Shown: positions 54,112 through 64,000 of the stretch, piece by piece
How positions within the stretch are numbered: position 1 is the first letter of the stretch
How the letters are laid out: every line of letters starts with the position of its first letter
Assembly: GCF_005082825.1 (NCBI RefSeq)
Contig: NZ_CP034882.1
Span: 320,264 to 384,263, forward strand
Reading direction: 5' to 3'
Origin: Buchnera aphidicola (Brevicoryne brassicae)
GTDB taxonomy: Bacteria; Pseudomonadota; Gammaproteobacteria; Enterobacterales; Enterobacteriaceae
Length of the DNA stretch: 64,000 bases
Notes under the pieces: model-generated
What the model was told of the DNA's origin: nothing
The model's input: the letters and a program-made list of their open reading frames with translations, nothing else
Databases searched by the model: none
Program-made: the position numbers and the translations under genes

Positions 54112-54519
54112 TTAAATTTTTAAATTTCCATTAATATCATAAATAACTCTTTTTTGATATGATGAAAACAATTCTAAAAAATATTGATTTAAATATAAAT
54201 TTTTATTTATAAGAATTTTATTTTTAAGATTTAACTTTTTTAATAAAAAACATTTTTTTAAAATAATATGCCAAGAATTTTCTAATTGCTTGTAATTTTT
54301 ATAAGGCGAAAACATATTGAATTTTTTTTCAAGAGACAATCTATTTTTATTTAAGATAAAAAATTTTTCAAATAAAATTGTTTTTTTCTTAAAAATTAAT
54401 TCTAATACATCTATATTTGTATTAGGATTTAACAAATTATCATATTCTTGATTTAAAATATTTTCTATTGAAATTAAAATATCTTTTATCGTAAATATTG
54501 TATCTATTAAAGTTTTCAT
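54112..54519 (-). CDS. flgN: Flagellar export chaperone FlgN (divergent)
   Basis: FlgN escorts the hook-filament junction proteins FlgK and FlgL to the export gate. The 135-residue helical, Lys-rich product is poorly conserved but matches E. coli FlgN (138) in length. It matches in the C-terminal pattern LNQYFLELFSSYQKRVIYDING as well, which corresponds to a LEMLKPHQ-EPTLYGANG block. Position is the strongest evidence: it sits where flgN lies beyond flgA in E. coli. flgM, normally between them, is missing. flgK, its client, is retained. Confidence 0.8.
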   Translation of the reverse strand: MKTLIDTIFTIKDILISIENILNQEYDNLLNPNTNIDVLELIFKKKTILFEKFFILNKNRLSLEKKFNMFSPYKNYKQLENSWHIILKKCFLLKKLNLKNKILINKNLYLNQYFLELFSSYQKRVIYDINGNLKI

Positions 54520-54657
54520 GGTCTTATTAATTCATTGAAAAAGTATTGTAAATATAATATAAAAAACATGTAATTATATCAATAAAATCATATTATAAGA
54601 ATTTCAATTATTTAAAAAATATACTATTCTTTTGTTTAATTTATTTAATTAAAAAAA

Positions 54658-55320
54658 TTACTGTAGAAGAGAAACTATTACTTCACCATTTTTATTAACA
54701 ACACCAGTAATAATTTTACCATTTTTTGTTTTAACACGTACATTTTCATTTTCAGCTCCATTGCTTAAAGATTTTGCTTGAGAAGAAACTGTAAAGCTTT
54801 TTCCATAAATAATGAGAGTAATTTGTTGATTAAATTCCACTAGCCAAGATGGTCTTGTCATACAAGACGTTATTGGTTGTAATGGGAAAATATCACGTAA
54901 ATTTACTCTATTAACAACATCTTTTTTATTAAGATAAGTATTATTAGGTAATTGATCTAATCTTCCTATTAAAATTTTTAAATCTGATTCCTGTATTTTA
55001 GTACCTCGAGGAATTTTTCTATTAGCTACAATGTACTCTCCTTTTTCTTGAAGTTCAATTTTTAAATAGTGATGTTTTTTACCACAAATGACAATAACAT
55101 CTGTTAAACCTAAATAATGAAAATTATTTAAAATAGAAAAATAAGGTTTTTTACAATATATATTTTTTTTCGGTGGAGTACGTATTATAATATTTACGTT
55201 TTCTTTTAAAGAAAACTCTTTTTTAAAGAAATTGTTTAATTGATCAGTTAAAGTGATAGAATTAACTTTAAGAGGTAAAACAAACAAAAAAAAATAAACC
55301 AGTATTTTCATTAATATCAT
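54658..55320 (-). CDS. flgA: Flagellar P-ring assembly chaperone FlgA
   Basis: FlgA is a periplasmic chaperone that helps FlgI form the P-ring. A signal peptide (about residues 1-21, hydrophobic up to VNS) is followed by an antifreeze-like SAF domain with IPRGTKIQESDLK and the C-terminal ending GVVNKNGEVIVSLL. It has 220 residues against 219 in E. coli. An AAGGA site 6 bases upstream supports the first ATG over the one at codon 4. It diverges from flgB over 153 bp. flgI is in this window. Confidence 0.93.
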   Translation of the reverse strand: MILMKILVYFFLFVLPLKVNSITLTDQLNNFFKKEFSLKENVNIIIRTPPKKNIYCKKPYFSILNNFHYLGLTDVIVICGKKHHYLKIELQEKGEYIVANRKIPRGTKIQESDLKILIGRLDQLPNNTYLNKKDVVNRVNLRDIFPLQPITSCMTRPSWLVEFNQQITLIIYGKSFTVSSQAKSLSNGAENENVRVKTKNGKIITGVVNKNGEVIVSLLQ

Positions 55321-55473
55321 TAATATTCCTTATATTTATATTAATGTAGTATAAATTTATATAAAAATTATTTTCTTGATAGAAATAATAAAAGTATAAT
55401 ATAAAAAAATCTTTTATTTTAATATTTATAATTATTACAAAAATTTTTCATACTATATATTTTAGGATAAAAA

Positions 55474-55881
55474 ATGTTTAGCAAAATAAACCAAATATTC
55501 GATTTTCACCAAAAATCATTAAATTTATATGCTAAAAGACAAGAGATTTTAGCTTCTAATATTGCTAATGCAGATACACCTGGATATAAATCTGTAGATA
55601 TTAATTTTACTAATGAACTTAATAAAATAATAAAAAGTAATATTAAAAACAAAAATATTACTCTTAAAAAAACTTCTTCTAAACATTTGAATGGTAAAAA
55701 TAACAATTTTTTTTCACCTGAAATTATTTCAGTAGTTACAAATCAAAAAAAACCAGATGGTAATACAGTAAATATGGATAGAGAAAGAATTGAATTTTTA
55801 AATAATAGTTTAAAATATCAATCAAATTTAGCGTTTATGAAGAATGAAATTAAAAATATAATGCGTATTTTACAAGGATAA
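55474..55881 (+). CDS. flgB: Flagellar proximal-rod protein FlgB
   Basis: FlgB is one of the proximal rod subunits. The N-terminal rod motif [19 protein letters not shown] (about 28-46) is diagnostic. The C-terminal helix ends [20 protein letters not shown] and pairs with the N-terminal helix in the rod. It has 135 residues against 138 in E. coli. It is the first gene of the flgB-flgK cluster, with an AGGA site and an 8-bp gap to flgC. Confidence 0.96.
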   Translation: MFSKINQIFDFHQKSLNLYAKRQEILASNIANADTPGYKSVDINFTNELNKIIKSNIKNKNITLKKTSSKHLNGKNNNFFSPEIISVVTNQKKPDGNTVNMDRERIEFLNNSLKYQSNLAFMKNEIKNIMRILQG

Positions 55882-55889
55882 TATAAATT

Positions 55890-56300
55890 ATGTCTCTTCT
55901 AAACATATTTAATATTGCAGGATCAGCAATGACTGCACAATCACAAAAAATAAATGTAATTGCTAGTAATTTAGCTAATATGGATAGTGTAATACATAAA
56001 AATGGAAAATTTTACCCTTATGTTGCAAAAAAAGTTATTTTTGAATTAGATTCTTCAAAAAATTCAAAAATTGGAGGAGTTAAAATATCTGGTATAATTG
56101 ATGATACCAGCCCTATGAATCTTGTATATGATCCAAACAATCCTATGGCTAATCATAAAGGTTATATTTTAACATCAAATGTTAATCCTATAACCGAAAC
56201 AGTAAATAATATTTCAGCAGCGAGAAGTTATCAAGCAAATATAGAAGTATTAAAAACAGCTAAATTTATGATATCTAAAACATTAACAATCATTGAATAA
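55890..56300 (+). CDS. flgC: Flagellar proximal-rod protein FlgC
   Basis: FlgC is the second proximal rod subunit. It opens MSLLNIFNIAGSAMTAQSQK, followed by the rod motif VIASNLANMDSV (about 24-35), and closes with the helix ISAARSYQANIEVLKTAKFM. It has 136 residues against 134 in E. coli. It is 10 bp ahead of flgD and collinear with the family. Confidence 0.96.
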   Translation: MSLLNIFNIAGSAMTAQSQKINVIASNLANMDSVIHKNGKFYPYVAKKVIFELDSSKNSKIGGVKISGIIDDTSPMNLVYDPNNPMANHKGYILTSNVNPITETVNNISAARSYQANIEVLKTAKFMISKTLTIIE

Positions 56301-56310
56301 TGGAGAATAT

Positions 56311-56994
56311 ATGACTACCATTAATGTGGATTCACATATAGATAATAATTTTATTGAAAAAAATGATAATGATTTACAAAATAAATTTAATCCATTAGAT
56401 TTACAAAAAAATTTTTTAAGTCTTCTAATTGCACAAATTAAAAATCAAGATCCAACTGATCCAATTAAAAATACAGAGTTAACATCACAATTAGCTCAAA
56501 TTAATACAGCAAGTGGAATTGAAAGATTAAATAATACTGTAGGACAGTTTTCTAATCAAATCAATCAACATAAAAATATTCAAGTATCTTCACTAATTGG
56601 ACGTCGTGTAATGATACCTGGCAATCAAATTGTACACACTAAAGACATGGAAACAAGATTTGGTGTAGAATTAATCGGAAATGCCACTTCAATAAAAATA
56701 AAAATTACAGATGCTGATGGAAAAGTTTTACATGTAATTGAAAAAAAAGAAGATAGTATTAAACCTGGAATATATAATTTTACATGGAATGGTGAAGATT
56801 TAAATAAAAACAGCTTAAAAACTGGAAAATATAACATTCTAATAACAGCTAAAAATCAAGATCAAAACGTTCCTGCACAAGGTTTAAGCGAAGCATTAGT
56901 ACATAGTATTATTACATCTTCTGGTAATGATCCTATTATAGATTTAGGAGTAGCAGGAAATACAACACTTTCAAAAATTCGTGAAATTCTTTAA
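56311..56994 (+). CDS. flgD: Hook-capping protein FlgD
   Basis: FlgD caps the growing hook and is needed for FlgE assembly. The N-terminal secretion/assembly segment FLSLLIAQIKNQDPTDPIKN (about 38-57) is a family hallmark. The C-terminal FlgD Ig/Tudor-like region has GIYNFTWNGEDLNKNSLKTG. The ATG at 56311 follows a GGAGA site and gives 227 residues (E. coli 231). A TTG at 56293 only extends the frame into flgC. It is followed by flgE. Confidence 0.95.
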   Translation: MTTINVDSHIDNNFIEKNDNDLQNKFNPLDLQKNFLSLLIAQIKNQDPTDPIKNTELTSQLAQINTASGIERLNNTVGQFSNQINQHKNIQVSSLIGRRVMIPGNQIVHTKDMETRFGVELIGNATSIKIKITDADGKVLHVIEKKEDSIKPGIYNFTWNGEDLNKNSLKTGKYNILITAKNQDQNVPAQGLSEALVHSIITSSGNDPIIDLGVAGNTTLSKIREIL

Positions 56995-57033
56995 TAAATT
57001 CTATTTTAAAAAAAACTCAAAGGGTAAAAAAAT

Positions 57034-58257
57034 ATGGCAACTATAGGAGCAGTAAGTGGTTTGCTTGTTAATAATTATAATATGGATATTATATCTAATA
57101 ATATTGCTAATGCATCTACTATAGGATATAAAACTAGTACACCTATTTTTTTTGATATTTTTTCTCGTTCTCGTTATTCAATGATTAATCAAGGATCTGG
57201 TGTTGGTATTTTAAATGTTATCCAAAATTTTAATAATGGAATGTTAGTTGAAACAGGAAGAGATTTAGATTTAGGTATTGTAGAAGATGGTTTTTTTCGA
57301 CTGTTAGATCCTCAAGGACACGTCCATTATACCAGAAACGGTCAATTTTTACTTGATGAAAATAAAAATATTATTAACATGCAGGGAATGTATCTGACTG
57401 GAACAAATAAATTTTATTCACAAGGTAATTCAGATGATACATCTAATTTAGAACCTATTAATTTAAATAATGCATATATTTGTGATGGACAAGCAACTTC
57501 TGAAATAACATTACGTGCAATTTTAAATAGCAGTACAAATTCTATTAAAAATACAGATGATTCTTTTGATGATTTATCTTCATCAGCAAATTATGTTATT
57601 GATATTTATAATAAAGAAAAACAAAAAGAAAAATTAAACATTACTTTTCATAAAAAAGATAAAAATACATGGCAAGTAAATGTACAATCAAATAAAAATT
57701 CTGATAATCAAAAGATAAAAGATATAGATAATAGTTTTGAGTTAAAATTTAATTCTGATGGTGAAATGTTATCTAATACAAAATTTGAAATTTATTCAAA
57801 AAACTCAAAATATGAAAAAATAGTTTTAGATCTAACCGGTACTGTTGAAAAACCAGAGTTTGAGAATTCTTTTGAAAAACCACATCAAAATGGATATTTA
57901 ACAGGATTTTTAAAAACATTTAACATTCTTCCAAAGGGTGAAATTATTGGAACTTACTCGAATAATCAAACAAAGTCAATAGGTCAAATATTACTTTCAA
58001 AATTTGTCAATCCTGAAAAATTACAACATGAAAGTGGTAGTATGTGGTCTGCAACTAGAGAATCAGGTCAAGAAAACGTAGGTATAGCAGGCGACGAAGG
58101 ATTTGGAGTTATAAGTCAAAGAACTTTAGAAGCATCAAATGTTGATTTAAATAAAGAATTAATAAATATGATTATCGCACAACGTAATTATCAATCTAAT
58201 GCTCAATCTTTTAAAGCAGAAGACAAAATAATTAGTACTTTAATTAATTTAAAATAA
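57034..58257 (+). CDS. flgE: Flagellar hook protein FlgE
   Basis: FlgE polymerises into the hook. The rod/hook motif [20 protein letters not shown] (about 20-39) and the C-terminal helix [20 protein letters not shown] (near 368-387) pair in the polymer. The middle domain is much diverged but full-sized, at 407 residues against 402 in E. coli. If no filament is made, the hook would be the outer end of the structure. No lesion is seen. Confidence 0.95.
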   Translation: MATIGAVSGLLVNNYNMDIISNNIANASTIGYKTSTPIFFDIFSRSRYSMINQGSGVGILNVIQNFNNGMLVETGRDLDLGIVEDGFFRLLDPQGHVHYTRNGQFLLDENKNIINMQGMYLTGTNKFYSQGNSDDTSNLEPINLNNAYICDGQATSEITLRAILNSSTNSIKNTDDSFDDLSSSANYVIDIYNKEKQKEKLNITFHKKDKNTWQVNVQSNKNSDNQKIKDIDNSFELKFNSDGEMLSNTKFEIYSKNSKYEKIVLDLTGTVEKPEFENSFEKPHQNGYLTGFLKTFNILPKGEIIGTYSNNQTKSIGQILLSKFVNPEKLQHESGSMWSATRESGQENVGIAGDEGFGVISQRTLEASNVDLNKELINMIIAQRNYQSNAQSFKAEDKIISTLINLK

Positions 58258-58282
58258 TTTATAAAAGAGATCAAAAATTATA

Positions 58283-59041
58283 ATGGAAAATTCAATATAT
58301 AACTCTATGATTGCTGCTACTCAATTATTAAATAAACAGACTATTATTGCTAATAATTTAGCAAATATTTCTACTACAGGTTTTAAAGAAAAATTTAATT
58401 ATATTTTACAAAACAATAGTATAAAAAATTTGCATAACACGTATAATAAAATTGCAAAAGAGTATTATAATCTTTCTCCAGGAACTTTGAATTATACAGC
58501 AAGAAATTTAGATTTATTTGTTAAAGATAATGGCTGGTTATCAGTTAAAGACATAAATGGTCAAGAAGCATATACAAAAAATGGTCATGTAAAAATAAAT
58601 TCTGCAAGAAAACTGACTATACAAGATAATGAATTAATAGGATATAACTGTAATATTACAATACCTAATAATATTAATGTAAAAATTCTATCTGATGGAG
58701 TAATTACTTCTATAGAACGAAAAAAACATGAGATTTTCGAAAAAAAAATAGGTCAATTAAAATTAGTACGGCTTCCTATAGATGATCTTATACAAAAACA
58801 AAATGGATTATTTTACCTTAAAAAAGGTAATGAATTATTTCATAAAAATCATAATTTTATCGATCATGATAATAATGTACGTATACAATCAGGAGTATTA
58901 GAAACAAGTAATGTAAATGCTGCAAAGAATATGATAGAAATGATATCAAACGCTAGACAATTTGAAGCGCAAATGAAAATGATATCTACATGTGATAAAA
59001 ATTATGAGTATGCAAATCAATTAATTAATGTTAATAATTAA
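58283..59041 (+). CDS. flgF: Flagellar proximal-rod protein FlgF
   Basis: FlgF is a proximal rod subunit. The N-terminal helix carries [20 protein letters not shown] (about 22-41). The C-terminal helix is [20 protein letters not shown] (about 213-232). It has 252 residues against 251 in E. coli. Its similarity to FlgG in the terminal helices reflects the family; FlgF is distinguished by position and by its more diverged middle. It is 18 bp ahead of flgG. Confidence 0.94.
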   Translation: MENSIYNSMIAATQLLNKQTIIANNLANISTTGFKEKFNYILQNNSIKNLHNTYNKIAKEYYNLSPGTLNYTARNLDLFVKDNGWLSVKDINGQEAYTKNGHVKINSARKLTIQDNELIGYNCNITIPNNINVKILSDGVITSIERKKHEIFEKKIGQLKLVRLPIDDLIQKQNGLFYLKKGNELFHKNHNFIDHDNNVRIQSGVLETSNVNAAKNMIEMISNARQFEAQMKMISTCDKNYEYANQLINVNN

Positions 59042-59059
59042 AAACATAGGACAAAAATT

Positions 59060-59842
59060 ATGATTCCTTCTTTATGGATTTCTAAAACTGGTCTTGATGC
59101 TCAACAAATAAACATGAATGTTATTTCTAATAATTTAGCAAATGTTAGTACTAATGGATTTAAACGTTCTAGAGCAGTTTTTGAAGATTTAATGTATCAA
59201 ACAATACGACAAGCAGGTACAAATTCATCAATTGATACAAATTTGCCATCAGGATTACAATTAGGTACTGGAGTAAGACCAGTAGCAACCGAAAGAATTC
59301 ACAGTCAAGGAAATTTATCTAAAACAGATTCATTGAAAGATGTCGCTATTAATGGACCAGGATTTTTTCAAGTACAATTGCCTGATGGAAATCTAGCATA
59401 TACAAGAGATGGTTCTTTTCAACTAGATCAGAATGGTCAGCTGGTAACTAATAGTGGTTTTCCTATTGTACCTGAGATTAACATACCTCCTAATGCATTA
59501 AATATTAATATAGCTAGAGATGGAGTTATTAGTGTTGCAATTCAAGGACAAACACAACCTATGTTTCTTGGTCAGTTGAATTTAATTAATTTTATTAATA
59601 ATTCTGGATTAGAAAGTTTAGGAGAAAATTTATATCAAGAAACTCAAGCGTCTGGAGCACCAATTGATACTACTCCGGGATTGAATGGTACTGGTTTATT
59701 ATATCAAGGATATGTTGAAACTTCAAATGTCAATGTTGCTGAAGAATTAGTTAATATGATTCAAACACAAAGAGCATATGAAATCAATAGTAAATCGATT
59801 AATACATCAGATCAAATGTTACAAAAATTATCGCAATTATAA
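59060..59842 (+). CDS. flgG: Flagellar distal-rod protein FlgG
   Basis: FlgG forms the distal rod that passes through the P and L rings. It opens [16 protein letters not shown], with the rod motif [20 protein letters not shown] (about 20-39). The conserved middle contains [13 protein letters not shown] and [15 protein letters not shown]. The C-terminal helix has [20 protein letters not shown]. It has 260 residues, as in E. coli, and is one of the best conserved flg genes here. Confidence 0.97.
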   Translation: MIPSLWISKTGLDAQQINMNVISNNLANVSTNGFKRSRAVFEDLMYQTIRQAGTNSSIDTNLPSGLQLGTGVRPVATERIHSQGNLSKTDSLKDVAINGPGFFQVQLPDGNLAYTRDGSFQLDQNGQLVTNSGFPIVPEINIPPNALNINIARDGVISVAIQGQTQPMFLGQLNLINFINNSGLESLGENLYQETQASGAPIDTTPGLNGTGLLYQGYVETSNVNVAEELVNMIQTQRAYEINSKSINTSDQMLQKLSQL

Positions 59843-59928
59843 CGGTATAATTTTATATCATTTTTTATAAATAGGTTTCGATAAAACTTTATATATATTA
59901 AACGTCTATCATTAAAGGTGGCTTTTTC

Positions 59929-60645
59929 GTGATAAAGTTGTTTTTTTGTAAAATTAAATATTACTTAACTGCTATTTTCTTATTATTAATTCAGAGTTGT
60001 GCATCTGTTCAACATAGACCTTTAGTAGAAGGTATTACAACTGCTATAGCACCTGATATTTCTCCTAAGACTATAAATGGTTCATTATTTCAGGAGAGAA
60101 TACCTATAAATTATGGATATCAACCATTGTTTGAAGATCATCGTCCACATAATGTCGGAGATACTATAACTATAGTACTACAAGAAAATATCAGTGCCAG
60201 TAATAGTTCTGCCTCTAATGTTACTCGAGACGGAACTACTAACCTAGGAGTTGGAGTAGCACCAGGTCAATTACATCCCATGTTAGGTCTGAATTTAAAA
60301 AACACGCAAGTTGGTTTAAACAGTATAGGAAAAAATGATTTTTCTGGCAAAGGAAGTAATTCAGCTAAAAATACATTTAATGGACTTATTACTGTTACTG
60401 TTCAAAAAGTTTTTCCAAATGGAAACTTAAAAGTTATAGGAGAAAAACAAGTTGCCATCAATGAAGGTATAGAATATATACGTTTTTCAGGCGTAATAAA
60501 CCCTAATAATATTAATAAAAATAATTTAGTAGCATCAACTCAAATTGCTGATACTCGTATTGAATATTTAAGTCGTGGACGAATTAATGAAATTCAAAAA
60601 ATGGGATGGTTACAAAGATTTTTATTAAAAATTTCTCCAATATAA
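59929..60645 (+). CDS. flgH: Flagellar L-ring lipoprotein FlgH
   Basis: FlgH forms the L-ring in the outer membrane. The start is GTG at 59929 with an AGGTGG site 7 bases upstream. An N-terminal membrane segment leads to LLLIQSCAS, where the cysteine (about residue 24) is the expected lipidation site. [20 protein letters not shown] and the end [14 protein letters not shown] are family marks. It has 238 residues against 232 in E. coli. As a lipoprotein it should need LolCDE to reach the outer membrane, which links it to the frameshifted lolE. Confidence 0.95.
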   Translation: MIKLFFCKIKYYLTAIFLLLIQSCASVQHRPLVEGITTAIAPDISPKTINGSLFQERIPINYGYQPLFEDHRPHNVGDTITIVLQENISASNSSASNVTRDGTTNLGVGVAPGQLHPMLGLNLKNTQVGLNSIGKNDFSGKGSNSAKNTFNGLITVTVQKVFPNGNLKVIGEKQVAINEGIEYIRFSGVINPNNINKNNLVASTQIADTRIEYLSRGRINEIQKMGWLQRFLLKISPI

Positions 60646-60704
60646 GTATATATAAAATTAAATAAAAAAACATACTAAAAAATTCTATTTTTTTCTAATT
60701 TACA

Positions 60705-60737
60705 TCTCATAAAGAACACTATTTGTTCTTTATGAGA
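60705..60737 (+). repeat. 14-bp perfect hairpin between flgH and flgI
   Basis: TCTCATAAAGAACA (60705-60718) pairs exactly with TGTTCTTTATGAGA (60724-60737) around a 5-base loop. It lies in a 217-bp gap between flgH and flgI, which are nearly adjacent in E. coli. No U-run follows (CACATATTAA), so it may protect or process the mRNA rather than end it. It splits the flg cluster into two possible units. Confidence 0.65.
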
Positions 60738-60862
60738 CACATATTAATTATCAAAAAAAATAAAATAATAAAAATTTTATATAAATACAAAATTTATCCA
60801 AAAATAAGATATTTACATATAGTTTAATACTTTTAAAAAAGTACATTCATAAAGGTTTTTTT

Positions 60863-61978
60863 ATGTCTAAAACAATATCATTATTAAAATTTATTATTTT
60901 TATTTTCATTAGTTTACCTTTCTCTACTTATGCTGAAAAAATACGTGATTTAACTAGTATTCAAGGAATTCGAGATAATCAACTGATCGGTTATGGTTTA
61001 ATAGTAGGACTAGATGGTACAGGTGATCAATCAACACAAGCTCCCTTTACTAATCAATCATTAAATAATATGTTATCGCAATTAGGTGTTGCTATTCCTC
61101 CAGATATTAATATGCATTTAAAAAATGTAGCAGCAGTAATTGTTACTGCTAATTTACCACCATTTAGTCATACAGGTGAAAAAATAGATGTAAAAGTTTC
61201 ATCTATGGGAAATTCTAAAAGTCTTAAAGGGGGAACATTGTTAATGACTCCTCTAAAAGGTACTGATAACCAAATTTATGCCATTGCTCAAGGTGCTGTT
61301 TTAATATCTGAAAAAGATCATTCCCAAAAAAAAATACATTATATTCGTTCAAATCAAGTTAATTCTGGAATAATTAATCATGGTGCAACAATAGAGCGTG
61401 AAGTAAAAACTAATTTTGGTCAAAATAACACAATCAACTTACAATTAAATCAAGAGGATTTTAGTACGGCACAACGTATTAGCGATATGATTAATATAAA
61501 GTATCCAGATACAGCCACTCCTATTAATTCTAAAACAGTTCAATTAAGTACTTCTGCTAACAATGATGTACAAGTACACATGCTTTCTAATATTCAAGAT
61601 ATAGATATTTCATTGCCATCTCAAGAAGCTAAAATTGTAGTAAATCCGCGAACTGGTTCTATTGTTATTAATCAAGCAGTACAATTAGGATCATGTGTGA
61701 TTTCAAGCGGTAATATTTCTATAATCTTAAATCAAACAATTAATAAAAATAAAGATTTTGATTTTTTAAAATCACTTAAAAAAAATGAAAAAAAAGAACA
61801 GTTATCAGTAGAGCTACTTAATAAAAATTACATGGATCGTATTTCTTCAAATAAAGCAAATTTGAATAATATAGTTAAATCTTTAAACGTATTAGGTACT
61901 AAACCTGATGAATTAATATCTATTTTACAATTAATGAAAAGTGCTGGTTGTCTTAACGCTAAACTGGAAATTATTTAA
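60863..61978 (+). CDS. flgI: Flagellar P-ring protein FlgI
   Basis: FlgI assembles the P-ring in the periplasm around the distal rod with help from FlgA. A signal peptide (about 1-24, ending STYA) precedes the mature start EKIRDLTSIQGIRDNQLIGY. The family has GLDGTGDQS and the conserved NVAAVIVTANLPPF. VVNPRTGSIVIN is near 260-271. It has 371 residues against 365 in E. coli. An AAAGG site precedes the ATG. Its TAA overlaps the flgJ ATG as TAATG. Confidence 0.96.
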   Translation: MSKTISLLKFIIFIFISLPFSTYAEKIRDLTSIQGIRDNQLIGYGLIVGLDGTGDQSTQAPFTNQSLNNMLSQLGVAIPPDINMHLKNVAAVIVTANLPPFSHTGEKIDVKVSSMGNSKSLKGGTLLMTPLKGTDNQIYAIAQGAVLISEKDHSQKKIHYIRSNQVNSGIINHGATIEREVKTNFGQNNTINLQLNQEDFSTAQRISDMINIKYPDTATPINSKTVQLSTSANNDVQVHMLSNIQDIDISLPSQEAKIVVNPRTGSIVINQAVQLGSCVISSGNISIILNQTINKNKDFDFLKSLKKNEKKEQLSVELLNKNYMDRISSNKANLNNIVKSLNVLGTKPDELISILQLMKSAGCLNAKLEII

Positions 61979-62274
61979 TGAATAATAATTTAAATATTTT
62001 AAATCATAGTACACAATTTATTAATGAACTAAAATATCAAGTTCGTAATGATCCAAAAAAACATTTACGACAAACAGCTATCGAAGTAGAAAGTTTATTC
62101 ATTCAGATACTTCTTAAAAGTATGAGAAATGCTTTATCAGAAGATAACTTATTAGATAGCAATCAAAGTCGTTTATATACGGAAATATATGATCAAAAAA
62201 TTTCACAGGAAATGAGTAAAAAGGGAATAGGATTGACTGAAATTATATTAAAGCAAATTGATCTAAAAAAATAA
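61978..62274 (+). CDS. flgJ: Rod-assembly protein FlgJ, N-terminal domain only
   Basis: In E. coli FlgJ (313 residues) has an N-terminal rod-cap domain and a C-terminal muramidase. This gene encodes 98 residues covering only the cap domain, with AIEVESLFIQILLKSMRNAL (about 34-53) and YTEIYDQKISQEMSKKGIGL (about 69-88). The stop is followed by 63 bp of spacer and then flgK, so the muramidase part is deleted rather than frameshifted. Translation is coupled to flgI by a TAATG overlap. Wall opening for the rod must use another enzyme, perhaps MepM (inference). Confidence 0.94.
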   Translation: MNNNLNILNHSTQFINELKYQVRNDPKKHLRQTAIEVESLFIQILLKSMRNALSEDNLLDSNQSRLYTEIYDQKISQEMSKKGIGLTEIILKQIDLKK

Positions 62275-62337
62275 AAGATAAAAGATAATTAACATATAGT
62301 AAAATATCTAGAAAAAAGAATTAAATAAGGGAAAAAT

Positions 62338-63957
62338 ATGAGTTCTATGTTAAATTCCGCCATTGCTGGGATAAATGCAATGAAAATTATGATTGATAAA
62401 ACTGTTAATAAAATCAAACACCCTAATAAAAATAACCCGGAAAAACGTATTTTTTTAGAAAATACTGTGCAAGATCCTGATTTTAATTCTTCAATAAAAA
62501 TAAAAGAAATATATGATAATTATAATGATTTTATTACAGAAGAAAAAAGAAAAACTAATTCTCAAGTACAATATGAACAAACTAAAATTGAACAATTATT
62601 AAAATTAGAAGATTTATTATGTGAAAAATCAAATATTTTTAATGAACTAATAAATGAACTATATGAACAAGTAAACAAAGATGTTATTTTAAATCAAAAA
62701 AATATGATTAGCACCAAAGCCCAAACAATAATTAATGCGATAGAAGATTTTGATAAACGATTAAAATTTTTAGAAAAAGATATAAAAGAATCAGTTATAA
62801 AAAATATAAACCAAATTAATTTACTTATTGAAAAAATTCATGATGCTACTATAGATATTCGTTATTTTCCTGTTGAACAACTTCCTAATAGAATTGGAAG
62901 TTTCATCGATAAAAGAGATAATCTAGTAGATGAATTAAATGACTTAATTGGAATAAAAGTTGTTAAAGATAATGATAGTTATAAGATTTATTTAAATAAT
63001 GGAATCTGTATTATAGATAATAATCATAAGCAAAACTTAATACCACTTGTATCTAAATCTGATGATAGATATATTAGTGTAGGATATATTGATGAAAATG
63101 AAAAAAAAGTAAAAAAAATAGAAAATATGATTACAAGTTCTTCTTTAGGAGCTCTTCTTAAATTTCGAAGAGAAGAATTGACTAATGCAAGAAACAAGAT
63201 CGGACAACTAACAGTTAAGTTTGCTGAGAGTATTAACTCTTATCACACATTAGGATATGATGTGTTTAAACATTTTGGTAAACAAGTTTTTAACGTTAGT
63301 AATCCAGAAATAATATCTAGTTCAACAAATAATTCATCTCCTATAACATCTGCAAAATGGATTTCTAAAAACAATGCTAATGATACTGATTATGTCATAT
63401 ATTTTAAAAATAATAATTGGATAGTAACAAGATTATCAGATCGTACTATGTTATATCCTAATGTAAAATATCAGGATAATGATAATCTATCAATTACCTT
63501 TGACGGAATAGAATTTTTAATACAAGGAAAAAATAATGATGGCGATATTTATATGATAAAACCATATTCTAAAACCCTAGAAGAATTAGAATTGTTAATA
63601 GATGAAAATGATGTATTTTCATTAAAAAATGAGACAAATAATCTAAATAGAAATAATTCTTTTTTTATAAACAATGTTAATAGAGAAATTTTATTTGATG
63701 ATCATCAAGAAACTCTTGATGAATCTTATCAAAAATTTTCTAAATCTATAGCTTATGAATGCAATTCTTTAGAAGAAGAATTGCCATTTAAAAAAAATAT
63801 GGCAAACATACTTCATGATAAAAAGGTATATATGTCTAATGACATTGAGCGAGATTATCAAAATTTAAATTATCAACAAGAATCTTATCTTGCAAATGTA
63901 AAGGTATTACAAATAGCAGAAACTATTTTTGACGAAATAATTGAATGCTATAGCTAA
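62338..63957 (+). CDS. flgK: Hook-filament junction protein FlgK (divergent N-terminus)
   Basis: FlgK (HAP1) joins hook to filament in motile bacteria. It opens [16 protein letters not shown] like the family, but the ASNNI-NVAGYTRQ motif that normally follows is replaced by [32 protein letters not shown] (near 195-213), [14 protein letters not shown] and the C-terminal helix [20 protein letters not shown] are recognisable. It has 539 residues against 547 in E. coli. flgL, the usual next gene, does not follow within the last 43 bases. The gene is open and full length, but its assembly interface may be altered. Confidence 0.92.
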   Translation: MSSMLNSAIAGINAMKIMIDKTVNKIKHPNKNNPEKRIFLENTVQDPDFNSSIKIKEIYDNYNDFITEEKRKTNSQVQYEQTKIEQLLKLEDLLCEKSNIFNELINELYEQVNKDVILNQKNMISTKAQTIINAIEDFDKRLKFLEKDIKESVIKNINQINLLIEKIHDATIDIRYFPVEQLPNRIGSFIDKRDNLVDELNDLIGIKVVKDNDSYKIYLNNGICIIDNNHKQNLIPLVSKSDDRYISVGYIDENEKKVKKIENMITSSSLGALLKFRREELTNARNKIGQLTVKFAESINSYHTLGYDVFKHFGKQVFNVSNPEIISSSTNNSSPITSAKWISKNNANDTDYVIYFKNNNWIVTRLSDRTMLYPNVKYQDNDNLSITFDGIEFLIQGKNNDGDIYMIKPYSKTLEELELLIDENDVFSLKNETNNLNRNNSFFINNVNREILFDDHQETLDESYQKFSKSIAYECNSLEEELPFKKNMANILHDKKVYMSNDIERDYQNLNYQQESYLANVKVLQIAETIFDEIIECYS

Positions 63958-64000
63958 AGAGATTATAAAAAACTATATTAAATTTTATAAAAAATAAAAA

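Overview
The window is a stretch of a very AT-rich, reduced gammaproteobacterial chromosome. Gene order and protein similarity point to Buchnera aphidicola, the obligate aphid symbiont. The evidence is Escherichia coli-like proteins written in A/T-rich codons, lysine- and isoleucine-rich sequences, E. coli gene blocks with many members missing, frayed intergenic DNA, and a hook-basal-body gene cluster kept without any flagellin-side gene in view. The order glyA-bioD-bioB-bioA ... sucAB ... min ... ompA-murJ-pyrC-flg matches what I recall of Buchnera from Macrosiphini aphids. I cannot name the strain. No prophage, IS element, CRISPR array, restriction system or other foreign island is visible.

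Layout. 1-8.5 kb: 3' end of hisS, glyA, a partial biotin set (bioD, bioB, bioA), pgl, and an N-terminally shortened mfd. 8.9-12.0 kb: lolC-lolD-lolE, the lipoprotein exporter, with lolE frameshifted in an A-run. 12-25 kb: central metabolism (gapA, sucA-sucB, gpmA, pfkA, glpF, tpiA) mixed with queF, fldA, phrB and ybgI. 25-35.2 kb: ihfB, rpsA, cmk, aroA, serC, serS on the minus strand, then trxB, infA, aspS on the plus strand. 35.2-38.9 kb: znuB, znuC, a clearly recognisable dead znuA, and mepM. 39-46.5 kb: pykA, zwf, htpX, cspC, yoaE and a frameshifted tsaB. 46.6-54.1 kb: minE-minD-minC, rsmC, tRNA-Leu, tRNA-Cys, tRNA-Ser, ompA, murJ and pyrC. 54.1-64 kb: flagellar genes flgN, flgA (minus), then flgB to flgK (plus).

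How the genes work together. Glycolysis is represented by pfkA, tpiA, gapA, gpmA and pykA. The entry to the pentose phosphate pathway is represented by zwf and pgl. serC, glyA and aroA belong to the serine/glycine and chorismate routes that feed amino-acid supply to the host. bioA, bioD and bioB form only the last part of biotin synthesis. The flg block encodes rod, hook, P-ring and L-ring parts. FlgH has an acceptable lipobox, so the basal body ties functionally to LolCDE.

Most notable points. (1) An unannotated decayed znuA lies between znuC and mepM, so the zinc ABC transporter has lost its binding protein. (2) lolE and tsaB each carry a frameshift in an 11-12 A homopolymer; one extra A restores each frame, so transcriptional slippage could rescue both. 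(3) Mfd lacks the N-terminal UvrB-homology/UvrA-binding region. (4) FlgJ lacks its muramidase domain, FlgK has lost its N-terminal rod motif, and flgM is absent. I found no wholly new system. The interest is in decay and possible rescue.
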